Below are positions 34,035-43,319 of a stretch of 64,000 nt of DNA, in pieces; position 1 is the stretch's first letter, and each line of letters opens with the position of its first letter. The DNA is from Methylosinus sp. PW1 (GTDB taxonomy: Bacteria > Pseudomonadota > Alphaproteobacteria > Rhizobiales > Beijerinckiaceae). The translations under genes and the position numbers were made by a program. A model generated the notes under the pieces. The model saw only the letters and a program-made list of their open reading frames with translations, searched no databases and was not told the DNA's origin. Where the stretch lies: positions 1,054,001 through 1,118,000 of the forward strand of contig NZ_JQNK01000009.1 of the NCBI RefSeq assembly GCF_000745215.1, written 5' to 3'.

Positions 34035-35561
34035 TCACGTCTCGCGCGCTGTGTTCAGCACCGTCACGCCGCGGAAGCGCGCCGCCGGCGCGCCATGCGA
34101 GACCGGCGCGAGCTGCATCGGCTCCGCCTTGCCGCAAGTGAAGGTGCCGCAGAGCCGGTAGGTAGAGGAATCGCCGAGTCCGTCGAGCGAATTCCAAAAC
34201 GGAATGGTGCGGCCCTGATAGGCCGCGTCGCGCACCGGCTCGCCGAGCTTGCCGTCGCGGATCTCGTAGAACATCTGCCCGCCGAATTGGAAATTGTCGC
34301 GCTGCTGATCGATGCTCCAGCTTCCCGCGCCGACGATATAGAGCCCCTTCTCGACGCCGCCGATCAGCTCCTCGAGCTTGCAGGCTTCGGGATTGGGCGC
34401 GAGCGAAATATTGGGCATGCGCTGAATGGGGAAAGCGGTCGGGTCGTCCGCATAGGCGCAGCCATTGGAGCGCTCGGCGCCGATCAGATGCGCCTGTCCC
34501 ATCGCCATTTGATAATTGCGGAACACGCCTTTGGAGACGATCTCGAATTCCGCGCGCGCGCGCGGCGCGCCATCGTCGTCGAAGGCGACGCTGGCGAGCC
34601 CGCCCTCCTGCGAGCGATCCGCCTTGATCGTCATCAGCTCGCTGCCGAAGCGCAGATTGTTCAGCATATGCGGCTTGACGAAGGAGGTGCCGGCGAAATT
34701 CGCCTCCCAGCCGAGCGCGCGATCGAGCTCTGTGGAGTGGCCGACCGTCTCGTGAATGGTGAGCCAGAGATTGGTGGGATCGATGACCACATCCGTCACG
34801 CCCGCCTCGACAGGCTTGGCGCCCAGCTTTTGGCGCGCATCCTCGACCGCCTGACGCGCCTCGCCGAGGAGATCGCAGGAGAGCGCATAATCCCAGCCGG
34901 CGGCGCGCGCCGGCGCGAGGCTCTCGCGCGTCGCGAAACGGCCGGAGCCCTTGTCGATCAGCGTGACCTCGAAAGAGGGCTGCGTGCGCGTGCGCGATTG
35001 GAAGATGCGGCTGCCGCGGCTGTCGGCGAAGAGCCGCTCCTCCGTGGCGAAGGCGAAGGAGGAGACGCAATAATCCGCGCCCGCCGCCAGCGCCGCGGCG
35101 TTGACCGCCACGAGGCGTTCGACCTTGGCGGGCGCATCGACCGCGAATGGATCGACGCCGAGCGGCATGATCCATTCGGCGACATGCGGCTCGGTCTCCT
35201 CCAGTCGCACGGGCGCGACGCGGATCGGCGCGACGGCGCGGGCGTTGTGAATAGCGCGCTCGACCGCCGCGGCCAGGGCGCCTGGCTCCAGCGAGCGTGC
35301 GCCATAAAAGCCCCAGCAGCCGTCGACGAGCACGCGCAGGCCGAAGCCGGGGCTGACGCTCTCGAAAAATTCGTCGAGCCGTTCTTCCTTGGCCTGGATG
35401 AATTGGCGACGCGTCTCGCCGAGACGAATATCGGCGTAGCTGGCTCCAGCGCGGCGCGCTGCGGCCAACGCCGTCTCCGCCAGCTCGGCGAGACGGGCGC
35501 GATCGAGCCGAAACGGCGCGGCGGTCCGCGAAAGCTCTTTGGGATTATGCGCTACGGTCAT
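34035..35561 (-). CDS. tldD: TldD-like metalloprotease subunit
   Basis: A 508-residue TldD-family protein. The metalloprotease motif HETVGH is at residues 270-275 (His270, Glu271, His275), followed by STELDRALG, and a late CGTFTCGKAEPM supplies the expected additional ligand region. TldD works with TldE as a heterodimer that degrades unfolded peptides and removes leader peptides from ribosomal peptides. The TldE-like partner is at 27560-28891 on the same strand, but the ECF/FecR/TonB module lies between them. ATG 35561 is the start. Whether this pair acts on MbnA is unknown, but it is the only leader-peptidase candidate visible in the window. Confidence 0.9.
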   Translation of the reverse strand: MTVAHNPKELSRTAAPFRLDRARLAELAETALAAARRAGASYADIRLGETRRQFIQAKEERLDEFFESVSPGFGLRVLVDGCWGFYGARSLEPGALAAAVERAIHNARAVAPIRVAPVRLEETEPHVAEWIMPLGVDPFAVDAPAKVERLVAVNAAALAAGADYCVSSFAFATEERLFADSRGSRIFQSRTRTQPSFEVTLIDKGSGRFATRESLAPARAAGWDYALSCDLLGEARQAVEDARQKLGAKPVEAGVTDVVIDPTNLWLTIHETVGHSTELDRALGWEANFAGTSFVKPHMLNNLRFGSELMTIKADRSQEGGLASVAFDDDGAPRARAEFEIVSKGVFRNYQMAMGQAHLIGAERSNGCAYADDPTAFPIQRMPNISLAPNPEACKLEELIGGVEKGLYIVGAGSWSIDQQRDNFQFGGQMFYEIRDGKLGEPVRDAAYQGRTIPFWNSLDGLGDSSTYRLCGTFTCGKAEPMQLAPVSHGAPAARFRGVTVLNTARET

Positions 35562-35633
35562 GGTTCCCTCGCCGCCGAAGGATAGACTGGGACCGGCGGC
35601 GAGGGAAAGCCGAAAAGCCGGGATTCTCGGCTT

Positions 35634-36434
35634 TCAGTGCAGAACGGCGAAGCCCTGCTTCTTGTAGAAGCCGGCGGCCTCCGGCCCCTTCAGAAAGGCG
35701 AAGAATTTGGCCGCCGAGTCGCTGGTCGAGGAGGCGGTGAGCGCGATCGGATAGACGATCGGCGGATGCGAGGAAGCCGGGAAGGTCGCGACGACAGAGA
35801 CCTTGGGCTCCGAATGCGCATCGGTCAGATAGACGATGCCGAGCGGCGCCTCGTCGCGCGCGACGAAGAGGAGCGCGGCGCGCACGTTCTCGGCGAAGGC
35901 GAAGCGCGATTCCAAATCCTCCCACAGGCCGAGCTTCTGCAGCGCCGCCTTGGCGTATTTGCCCACAGGGACGGAGGCCGGATCGCCGGTGGCGATGCGT
36001 CCGCTATCGCCGAGCGCGCCCAGCAGCGCGGACTTGTCCAGCGTGAGCTTCTTCGTGTTGGCGATCTTGGGCGCGACGAGCACGAGGCTATTGCCGAGCA
36101 GATCGACGCGCGAGCCCTCCTTCAGCAGGCCGCGCGAGGAGAGATAATCGGCGGAAGCGGTGTCGGCCGAAATAAAGATGTCCGCCGGCGCGCCCGATTC
36201 GATCTGCTTGGCGAGCGGCAGGGAGGCCGCATAGCTGATGGCGACCTCGGCGCCGGTCTTCTTTTTATAAGCCGCGGCGGCGTCATCCAACGCATTCTTG
36301 AGGCTCGCCGCCGCGAACACCGTCACCGTCTTGGCGCCGGTCGCCTTATCGGCCGCGGGAGCCTCTGCATAGGCGGGGGTGAAATTCAGAGACAGAAAAG
36401 CGGCGACGAGCGCCAGACTAGCCAGTTTGACCAT
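35634..36434 (-). CDS. modA: ModA-like molybdate-binding protein
   Basis: A 266-residue periplasmic binding protein with a signal peptide (LASLALVAAFLSLNFTPAYA). The ModA pattern is clear: TVFAAASLKNALDDAAAAYK, then GAPADIFISADTASADYLSS, and YAKAALQKLGLW near the middle. It should bind molybdate or tungstate for an ABC importer, yet no modB or modC follows; the gene on the downstream side is tldD. ATG 36434 with GGAG eight bases upstream was preferred to the GTG at 36443. It is divergent from the COG1910 regulator, with an AT-rich shared intergenic region carrying two ATTTTGC direct repeats (36491-36497 and 36520-36526). Confidence 0.9.
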   Translation of the reverse strand: MVKLASLALVAAFLSLNFTPAYAEAPAADKATGAKTVTVFAAASLKNALDDAAAAYKKKTGAEVAISYAASLPLAKQIESGAPADIFISADTASADYLSSRGLLKEGSRVDLLGNSLVLVAPKIANTKKLTLDKSALLGALGDSGRIATGDPASVPVGKYAKAALQKLGLWEDLESRFAFAENVRAALLFVARDEAPLGIVYLTDAHSEPKVSVVATFPASSHPPIVYPIALTASSTSDSAAKFFAFLKGPEAAGFYKKQGFAVLH

Positions 36435-36649
36435 GAGAACCACTCCGATGATCGGCTCGGATGGGTGAGCCTTGTCCTACTTATGCATATATTTTGCCTC
36501 ATTGTGAGTCTTTCACATGATTTTGCATAGGAACAGCAAGCGGCGACCGCGGCCATATCGCGCTATCGTGACGAAAAAGCCGGATGAGCAGGCGATTGTC
36601 GCCGAAGACCGGCCATGCTAATTTTCCCCGTCTTCGGAAAAAACGCACA

Positions 36650-37531
36650 ATGTCTGAATTTCTCACCACGCGTGAGCTCGCCGCGCTGCTGCGCGTCAAG
36701 GAGCGCAAGGTTTATGATCTCGCCGCGGAAGGCGCCTTGCCGGTGCGCCGCGTCACCGGCAAGCTGCTGTTTCCCCGCCTCGAGATCGAGGAGTGGCTGG
36801 CCGCGGGAGCGAGCGGCCGGGCTCCGCGCGGCGAAGGCTCGGCGACACGCCCGCTCGTCGTCGCCGGCGGCCATGATCCGCTGCTCGAATGGGCGTTGCG
36901 CGAATCGCGCTGCGGCGTCGCGGCGCTGCTCGACGGCGCGCTGGACGGGCTGGAGCGCGCCGCCGCGGGCGGCTGCATCGCCGCCGGGCTGCATATTCCA
37001 GAGCCCGACGACGGCTGGAATGTCGAGACGGTGGAGCGCCGGCTCGCGGGAGAGCCGGTCGTCGTCGTGGAATGGGCCAAGCGCCGCCGCGGGCTGATGT
37101 TTCGCAAGAGCCTCTCCCGGCGCATCGACGGGCTCGCCGATGTGCGCGATCTCGCCTTTCAATCACGCCAGCCCGAGGCCGGCAGCGAGCTCGTCCTCAC
37201 CCAGCTGCTCACGCAGGCGGGGATGAAGCGCGAGCATCTGCGCCTCGTTCCCGCCGTCGAGCGCTCGGAAACCGATCTCGCCTCCGCCATCGCCGCCGGC
37301 GGCGCCGACGTCGGCCTCGGCCTCGAGGCCTGCGCGCGCCAGTTCGGCCTCGATTTCGCGCCGCAGATCGTCGAGCGCTTCGATCTCGTGGTCTGGCGCA
37401 AGGCCTATTTCGATCCGCCATGGCAGACGCTCATGCGCTTTTGCGCGAGCGAGGCGTTTCAGGAGCGCGCCGCGCGGCTCGGCGGCTATGACATCTCGCA
37501 ATTGGGCGCCGTGCGCTTCAACGCGGATTAG
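36650..37531 (+). CDS. Molybdate-responsive regulator (excisionase-type HTH + PBP-like domain, COG1910)
   Basis: A 293-residue protein. The first 55 residues form an excisionase/MerR-type helix-turn-helix (LTTRELAALLRVKERKVYDL then PRLEIEEWL). The remaining part (about 70-285) is a type 2 periplasmic-binding-protein-like domain with no signal peptide, as in COG1910 predicted molybdate-binding proteins. Such proteins are thought to sense molybdate-like ligands in the cytoplasm. Divergent placement from modA supports that. ATG 36650 is preceded only by a weak CGGAAAA. The stop codon TAG is part of a repeat element. Confidence 0.8.
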   Translation: MSEFLTTRELAALLRVKERKVYDLAAEGALPVRRVTGKLLFPRLEIEEWLAAGASGRAPRGEGSATRPLVVAGGHDPLLEWALRESRCGVAALLDGALDGLERAAAGGCIAAGLHIPEPDDGWNVETVERRLAGEPVVVVEWAKRRRGLMFRKSLSRRIDGLADVRDLAFQSRQPEAGSELVLTQLLTQAGMKREHLRLVPAVERSETDLASAIAAGGADVGLGLEACARQFGLDFAPQIVERFDLVVWRKAYFDPPWQTLMRFCASEAFQERAARLGGYDISQLGAVRFNAD

Positions 37532-37600
37532 AGCGTTTCCGGCCGAAGTGGACGCCGGTTCGGCGCTTGAAACGCGTCAAAACAAAGACTCTGGCAGAGC
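37529..37600. repeat. Dispersed palindromic intergenic repeat, copy 3
   Basis: TAGAGCGTTTCCGGCCGAAG, then GACGCCGGTTCGGCGCTTGA and AACGCGTCAAAACAAAG align base by base, with substitutions, to the first half of the element at 2103. Arms GCGTTTC and GAAACGC pair. It too begins on the stop codon of the gene before it. It therefore belongs to the same intergenic family. Confidence 0.65.
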
Positions 37601-37651
37601 GCGCGCTGGCGCCCGCCTTGCTGTATCGCTGAAGGAATAGGAGGAGAGACA

Positions 37652-38068
37652 ATGTCAGCTTCCACCGAAGCGACCGCCGAGCCGACGACGCTCGAGGCGG
37701 CGATCACGACCTGCGTGCGCGCCTTCTACGACAAAGGCTTGGCCGATCCCCTGCTGGGGCCGATTTTCAGCGCGATCCCGGAACTCGACCAGCATCTCGA
37801 TATCATCGCGAATTTCTGGTCCAAATCGCTGCTCGGCACCGATCGCTACCAGGGCCATCCTTTCGCCGTTCACATAAACCTGCCCGTCGAGCCCGAGCAC
37901 TTCGCCCGCTGGGTGGAGCTGTTCACGCAATCGGCGCGCGAGAACCTTCCCGCGGCGCAGGCCGAGGAGGCCATCGCCAAAGCGACACATATGTCACAAT
38001 GCTTCCAAGGCGGGCTGTTTCCCTTCACCGGCGCGGATGGCAAGCCCTCGCGCCTGCCCCCGCACTGA
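37652..38068 (+). CDS. Group III truncated haemoglobin
   Basis: A 138-residue globin of the 2-on-2 group III type: AITTCVRAFYDKGLADPLLG near the start, IIANFWSKSLLGTDRYQGHP in the middle and PEHFARWVELF with the candidate haem-contacting histidine near residue 91. Group III globins are implicated in oxygen or nitric oxide chemistry; the role here is not shown. The start at 37652 has GGAGGAGAG close upstream. It sits between the molybdate regulator and the first EF2563-like gene without obvious operon links. Confidence 0.88.
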   Translation: MSASTEATAEPTTLEAAITTCVRAFYDKGLADPLLGPIFSAIPELDQHLDIIANFWSKSLLGTDRYQGHPFAVHINLPVEPEHFARWVELFTQSARENLPAAQAEEAIAKATHMSQCFQGGLFPFTGADGKPSRLPPH

Positions 38069-38085
38069 AGTAGTAGGGCGGCCCC

Positions 38086-38928
38086 TCAGATCGAGAGGCC
38101 GCCGCCGCCTTCCAGAAACGCGTCCCAGGAGAAGGGCGTCCAGCCCTCCGCCTGCATCTCTATCGCAAAGGATACGCCGCGCGCGATGAGTCGGTTGCGC
38201 GCGGTCATGCCGGCGACCTGAGCGCCAGTCGAGGCGGCGATATCGGCGAGCGGCGTGCCTTTGGCGACCGCCCTGCCCTGCTTGATAATGCCGCGAATGC
38301 GGCCGCCATAGGGGGCCGGCACGGGAGCGCCGTCGATCTCCCCGAACGCCTCGCCCGCCTCGACGATATTGCCTATGTCCTTGTGCATTTTAAAGAGTCC
38401 GGAGACGGGAGCGCGCACCGGCTCTGCCTCCGGCGGGTCCGCCTCGCAGCTCGGGCCGGGGCCTTCGCCGGGGCGCCGTATCGCGCCCGGATCCTTGCCA
38501 TAAGCGTCTATGGCGAGATCGCAATTCTCGCCCGGGATCGAGCCCGGCGCGACGCCGATGGTGAGGCCCGCGAGATTTTTGACGGAGAACGGGTCCTTGC
38601 GCGGATTCATCTCCGCATCGACGACGACTTCCCAAGGCCAGCGCTCGAGAATTTCGTTGAGCGGATGCGTCAGCACCGGCACGAACATGCGGCTGCGCAG
38701 GCCGAGCATGAATTCGGCGACGAGATCGGCGCGACGCGCCTCCACGCCCTCGAGAACGCTGGAGCCGTCGAACCAGGCGTCCGAAAACGTCATCTTACGG
38801 CGGAGATCGGGCGGCGGCGCCGCCTCGTGGACGGCGACGATATGATCGGCGAGGAACAGCTCACGCGCTATCGCGGACGCGGTTTCGCCGATGCCGAGAA
38901 CGAGAACGCAGGAATGTCTCTCTGACAT
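38086..38928 (-). CDS. EF2563/XdhC-like molybdenum hydroxylase accessory protein, copy 1
   Basis: A 280-residue protein with an N-terminal Rossmann-like region (CVLVLGIGETASAIARELFL), a conserved middle (LTIGVAPGSIPGENCDLAID) and a late biotinyl/lipoyl-like glycine segment (PVPAPYGGRIRGIIKQGRAV). The pattern matches the EF2563 family, annotated as selenium-dependent molybdenum hydroxylase system proteins and related to XdhC. A cofactor-maturation role is likely but not shown. A second member is at 40571-41440. ATG 38928 has only a weak ribosome binding site. Confidence 0.75.
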   Translation of the reverse strand: MSERHSCVLVLGIGETASAIARELFLADHIVAVHEAAPPPDLRRKMTFSDAWFDGSSVLEGVEARRADLVAEFMLGLRSRMFVPVLTHPLNEILERWPWEVVVDAEMNPRKDPFSVKNLAGLTIGVAPGSIPGENCDLAIDAYGKDPGAIRRPGEGPGPSCEADPPEAEPVRAPVSGLFKMHKDIGNIVEAGEAFGEIDGAPVPAPYGGRIRGIIKQGRAVAKGTPLADIAASTGAQVAGMTARNRLIARGVSFAIEMQAEGWTPFSWDAFLEGGGGLSI

Positions 38929-39193
38929 GACGGGCTCACTTCGGCTGAGGTGAAGAGGGATTGTAGACCCTAGCAAGAATCTGGCCTTTGTCGCGAAATC
39001 GGCGCCAGTCGGACCGACGCGCGCCGCCTCCGCGCGCTGCGCCCGAATGCCGCAGGCGCGGACCGTCAGTCTGGAACTTTTGCAATATAGTTTGGTATAC
39101 GGCTCGCATAGAACGAAACGTCTCGGGCGGAGACGCCGGCTCGGCCGGCACGTCGATGGCCCGACAAGTCGGAACACGCCGCGAGCCGGCGAT

Positions 39194-39526
39194 ATGGAGG
39201 ACGATGTGCAACCGAATGTTTCTTCAGAGGTCTCGACCGAAGCCGGCCATGTTGTCGCGAATATTCCTGCGGCTGTCGAGCCGGTGGAAAAGGACGCCAG
39301 CGTCGCGACCGCGGTCGGCGACAACGTCATCATCATGGTGCGCTTCCGCCCCGATACGACCGTCTGGGAAATCAATGGCCTTCCCGCCCATCTCGACAAG
39401 CAGGCGTGGTTCAAGCTGCTGTGCCAGCGCGCCGGCGACAAATACGAGACGCGCGCCGGCGGCCGCGGCTATTTCCGCCTGACCCGCGAGCAATATGAGG
39501 CGATCGCCGCTCGCAATCCGAACTGA
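39194..39526 (+). CDS. Small protein of unknown function in the molybdenum cluster
   Basis: A 110-residue protein with a variable acidic N-terminal third (EDDVQPNVSSEVSTEAG) and an ordered second half (VGDNVIIMVRFRPDTTVWEI, and GRGYFRLTREQYEAIAAR). I do not recognise the family. There is no signal peptide or membrane segment. The ATG at 39194 follows an AT-rich divergent region shared with EF2563-like copy 1; a ModE-like half-site pair (AATATAG and TATACGG) lies near 39080-39100. A link to molybdenum metabolism is by position only. Confidence 0.55.
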   Translation: MEDDVQPNVSSEVSTEAGHVVANIPAAVEPVEKDASVATAVGDNVIIMVRFRPDTTVWEINGLPAHLDKQAWFKLLCQRAGDKYETRAGGRGYFRLTREQYEAIAARNPN

Positions 39527-39663
39527 GCGTTTCGAAGCGGGCGCCGCCGAGCGGCGTCCGTGTTTTGAGCGAAAAGCCGCCGAAACGCGCCTTTTCAGCG
39601 CCAAAACAGGCGTTTTTCCCAGTAAAATGTGAGATTGGCGTATTTCTCGCTAGTTCAGCGATC

Positions 39664-40152
39664 ATGCTGGACAAGACAACGCCGCTCTTTGCGCAGACCC
39701 ACCATTTCGTATCGATTTTCCCGGCGCGCGTGCTGCGGCACGAGCCGGACGCCGGCCTCTCCACGCTGTTATTCGCCGGCGGGGAATTGCGCGTGCCGAT
39801 GGTCGACGCCATCGTCGGAACCGCCATAGAGGTGGAGATCGACGCGCGCGACGTCTCCATTGCCCTTTCACGGCCGATGGATGTCTCGATACTCAATCGT
39901 CTTCCCGGCACGATCGTCGAGCTGGATTTTCTGCCGCCGCCCTTCACGCGCGCGCGCCTTTCGCTCGGCGGCGCCCGCCTGGACGCGCTTATCACGCATG
40001 AATCGGTCGAACGGCTCGCCTTGGTCGAGGGACTCTCGGCCTGGGCGATGATCAAGACGGTCGCCGTCAGCGGCCGGACGCTCGATCCCGACGCGGCTCC
40101 GTTTCCGCGTCAGTGGCCGACTTCTGGTAGGACCAGTCGAGCGCCCCGATGA
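39664..40152 (+). CDS. Free-standing TOBE-domain protein (ModC C-terminus-like)
   Basis: A 162-residue protein whose pattern equals the C-terminal molybdate-binding part of ModC: HHFVSIFPARVLRHEPDAGL, then VDARD-like VEIDARDVSIALSRPMDVSI then LNRLPGTIVELDF, and a final GLSAWAMIKTVAVSG, which is a TOBE/Mop fold. There is no ATPase domain. It could bind oxyanion for storage or regulation. The ATG at 39664 lacks a clear ribosome binding site. Its 3' end overlaps that of the convergent ModE-like gene by 86 bases, so transcription of the two may interfere. Confidence 0.68.
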   Translation: MLDKTTPLFAQTHHFVSIFPARVLRHEPDAGLSTLLFAGGELRVPMVDAIVGTAIEVEIDARDVSIALSRPMDVSILNRLPGTIVELDFLPPPFTRARLSLGGARLDALITHESVERLALVEGLSAWAMIKTVAVSGRTLDPDAAPFPRQWPTSGRTSRAPR

Positions 40153-40483
40153 TCTCGTCCAGCGTTCGCTTGGCCGAATTGGCCGCGTGACGCTCGATCG
40201 ATCGATAGACGCCCACCAGCCGCTCGCCGAAAGGCGTGATCTCCGCCCCGCCCTCGCGCCGGCCGGGGAAGGTCGCCACCACCGGACTTTCGAAAGTCCG
40301 ATTGAGCGCATCCACCGAAAGCCAGCATTTGCGATAGGATAGACCGAGCGCCCGGCTCGCGCCGATGATCGAGCGTTCCTTGCGCAGCGCGTCGATCAGC
40401 TCGAGATCCGCGGGAGCGAGAACTCCGCCATTGGGCAGCTTCAAAATAACGCCGACCTGCGGCGCATCCGCTTCTGTTCGCAT
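40067..40483 (-). CDS. ModE-like winged-helix regulator without TOBE domains
   Basis: A 138-residue protein. The N-terminal winged-helix is of the ModE/LysR-like type (LAPADLELIDALRKERSIIG then ASRALGLSYRKCWLSVDALN), followed by FPGRREGGAEITPFGERLV, typical of ModE N-terminal domains. The usual C-terminal TOBE domains are absent; instead there is a short helix and a charged tail. The neighbouring TOBE-only protein may complete the pair. It probably regulates molybdenum genes nearby. The AT-rich intergenic region to 40571 contains AAATATAGC, part of a ModE-type half-site. Confidence 0.75.
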   Translation of the reverse strand: MRTEADAPQVGVILKLPNGGVLAPADLELIDALRKERSIIGASRALGLSYRKCWLSVDALNRTFESPVVATFPGRREGGAEITPFGERLVGVYRSIERHAANSAKRTLDEIIGALDWSYQKSATDAETEPRRDRASGR

Positions 40484-40570
40484 CGTTCCGCGCCTCCTAC
40501 GACGCCGCGATCTGTATCGAACAAAATATAGCTGAAAGACGACGATCCTGTCACATTGGCAACAGGATTG

Positions 40571-41440
40571 TCAGTGGGCGACGAAAGGCCCCGCGATCGG
40601 CGTCGCCTCGCGCTTGGCGAGCTCGATGCGGATCGCCCGGCCGACGGCGCTCGCGACCAGCCCCGATCGCTCGTCTATGCCGGTCCATTTGGCGGAGCGC
40701 CCACGCGGATCGATCTCCAGCAGCTTGACCCCGGCCGGGATGTGGAGGCCGTCGCGGATGACCCCGCGCAGCACGCCGTCCAACGGCGCGGTCACCGGCT
40801 CGCCGTCCAAATGGCCGACGACGAAATCCTTGAACACGCGAACGCCGATATCGATCGCCGAATGCCACAGGCCGGGCTTGGTCGAATAGGCGAAGCGCTC
40901 CTCGCCGACATCGCCGAGACGGTTCGGCACATGGTCGGCCGGCTCGGTCTCGCCCTCCTGAACGATGAGGCCCGCCTGCGAGGGCTTGGTCTCGATCGCG
41001 ATATCGCAATTGCGGCCGACGGCGAAATTCGGCCCGAGGCCGACCGCGACCTTGGCGAGATGCCGCAGATCCGGGGTCGCGCGATATTTCTGCATGCGCG
41101 CGTCGACGAGCGCATGGGCCGTGCGAACCGCCGCGAGATCGTGGAACTGCAGCGGCGTCACCGCGACCTTGGTCGTGAAGTCGAGGATCTCGACCAGCTC
41201 CATGGTCGAATCGGCGCGCTCGGCCTCGACCTCCTCGAGCGTGATGCGCTCGCCATAGAGGCAATCGTGAAAGGCCATCTGGCGGCGGATGACGGGCGGG
41301 AAGGCGTCGTGGCTCAGCACGCAGGCCCAGCCGATCCGGTTCATATTCACGGCGACCGCGGAGGCGATCTCGTTCGTTCCCAATATGACGGCCAGCGGTC
41401 GCTTTCGCCGCGGCGTCTCGAATTCGTGTCGAGGGCGCAT
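40571..41440 (-). CDS. EF2563/XdhC-like molybdenum hydroxylase accessory protein, copy 2
   Basis: A 289-residue paralogue of the protein at 38086-38928. Shared features are the N-terminal LAVILGTNEIASAVAVNMNR region, VAVGLGPNFAVGRNCDIAIE in the middle and VTAPLDGVLRGVIRDGLHIP in the C-terminal half. In copy 1 the equivalent centre reads LTIGVAPGSIPGENCDLAID, so the conserved NCD-x-AI element is visible in both. Presumably both deliver or modify the molybdenum cofactor of a hydroxylase-type enzyme not in this window. ATG 41440 starts it; a candidate ModE site lies 115-140 bases upstream. Confidence 0.75.
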   Translation of the reverse strand: MRPRHEFETPRRKRPLAVILGTNEIASAVAVNMNRIGWACVLSHDAFPPVIRRQMAFHDCLYGERITLEEVEAERADSTMELVEILDFTTKVAVTPLQFHDLAAVRTAHALVDARMQKYRATPDLRHLAKVAVGLGPNFAVGRNCDIAIETKPSQAGLIVQEGETEPADHVPNRLGDVGEERFAYSTKPGLWHSAIDIGVRVFKDFVVGHLDGEPVTAPLDGVLRGVIRDGLHIPAGVKLLEIDPRGRSAKWTGIDERSGLVASAVGRAIRIELAKREATPIAGPFVAH

Positions 41441-41554
41441 CGCTCACTCCTGATCTGCGCAGGAGTTAGCAAGCGGCGCGCCAGCGCTCTGGTAATGAAT
41501 TTCTTTTTTGATTTCAGCTATCTATGAAATTATGCGACACAGCGGCGGGAAGCG

Positions 41555-41580
41555 CACCTATATTGTCACGTATATAACAG
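41555..41580. promoter_or_regulatory. Candidate ModE operator (Mo-box)
   Basis: The sequence reads CCTATATT-GTCACG-TATATAAC, an inverted repeat with TATAT cores separated by six bases, close to the ModE consensus (CG-x-TATATA, six bases, TATATA-x-CG). It lies upstream of EF2563-like copy 2, in the neighbourhood of a ModE-like regulator gene. This is a sequence match only. Confidence 0.45.
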
Positions 41581-41608
41581 TGACGGTTTTCGCCCGTTTG
41601 TCGCCGCA

Positions 41609-41944
41609 TCAGGCGCCCTCGGCGCGAAAATGGACAGCGAGCCAGACGGTCGGCAGGGTCTCATCCGTCCATTCGACGCGATGCCGGCGATGCGCGGCGA
41701 TCTCGAGATAGTCGCCCGGGGCGAGCGTCAGCACCTCGTCATGGCCCTCGAAACGCAGTCCAGCCGATCCGGCGAGCAGGATCACCCATTCCGCCTCCTC
41801 CTGATCGTGCCAAAATCCGGGCGGGCTCGCCTGGCCGAAGGAGACGATACGCTCGACGCGCATGTTCGAGCCGGCGAGCAGCGGCAGAAACTGCTCCTGC
41901 TCCGCTTTTTCCGGCAGATCGGCGAAAATATTTTCCAGTCGCAT
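41609..41944 (-). CDS. Small cupin-domain protein
   Basis: A 111-residue single-domain cupin. The motif WHDQEEAEWVILLAGSAGLR then HDEVLTLAPGDYLEIAAHRR HRVEWT fits the two cupin boxes, with candidate metal ligands His46, Glu50 and a histidine near residue 85. The function of such stand-alone cupins is varied and cannot be assigned. It lies between the molybdenum cluster and ccrM, on the same strand as both. Confidence 0.82.
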   Translation of the reverse strand: MRLENIFADLPEKAEQEQFLPLLAGSNMRVERIVSFGQASPPGFWHDQEEAEWVILLAGSAGLRFEGHDEVLTLAPGDYLEIAAHRRHRVEWTDETLPTVWLAVHFRAEGA

Positions 41945-41991
41945 GGGTCTTCCCGCAGCTCGCGCCGCGCCGCGGGGCGTCGCTCTCGCGA

Positions 41992-43170
<1,179 letters not shown>

Positions 43171-43319
43171 TCACCGGCTACGCAACCAACGATGCGAACA
43201 TTGCCCGATCGCGGTAAAAGCCGGGTTTAGAAAGCCCGTGCGCGGCTGTCTCTTTTCCGCACGCCTTCGTTAAGAAATTCCATTTTCACCAGATATTTAC
43301 GAACGCTCATGACAGGCGC

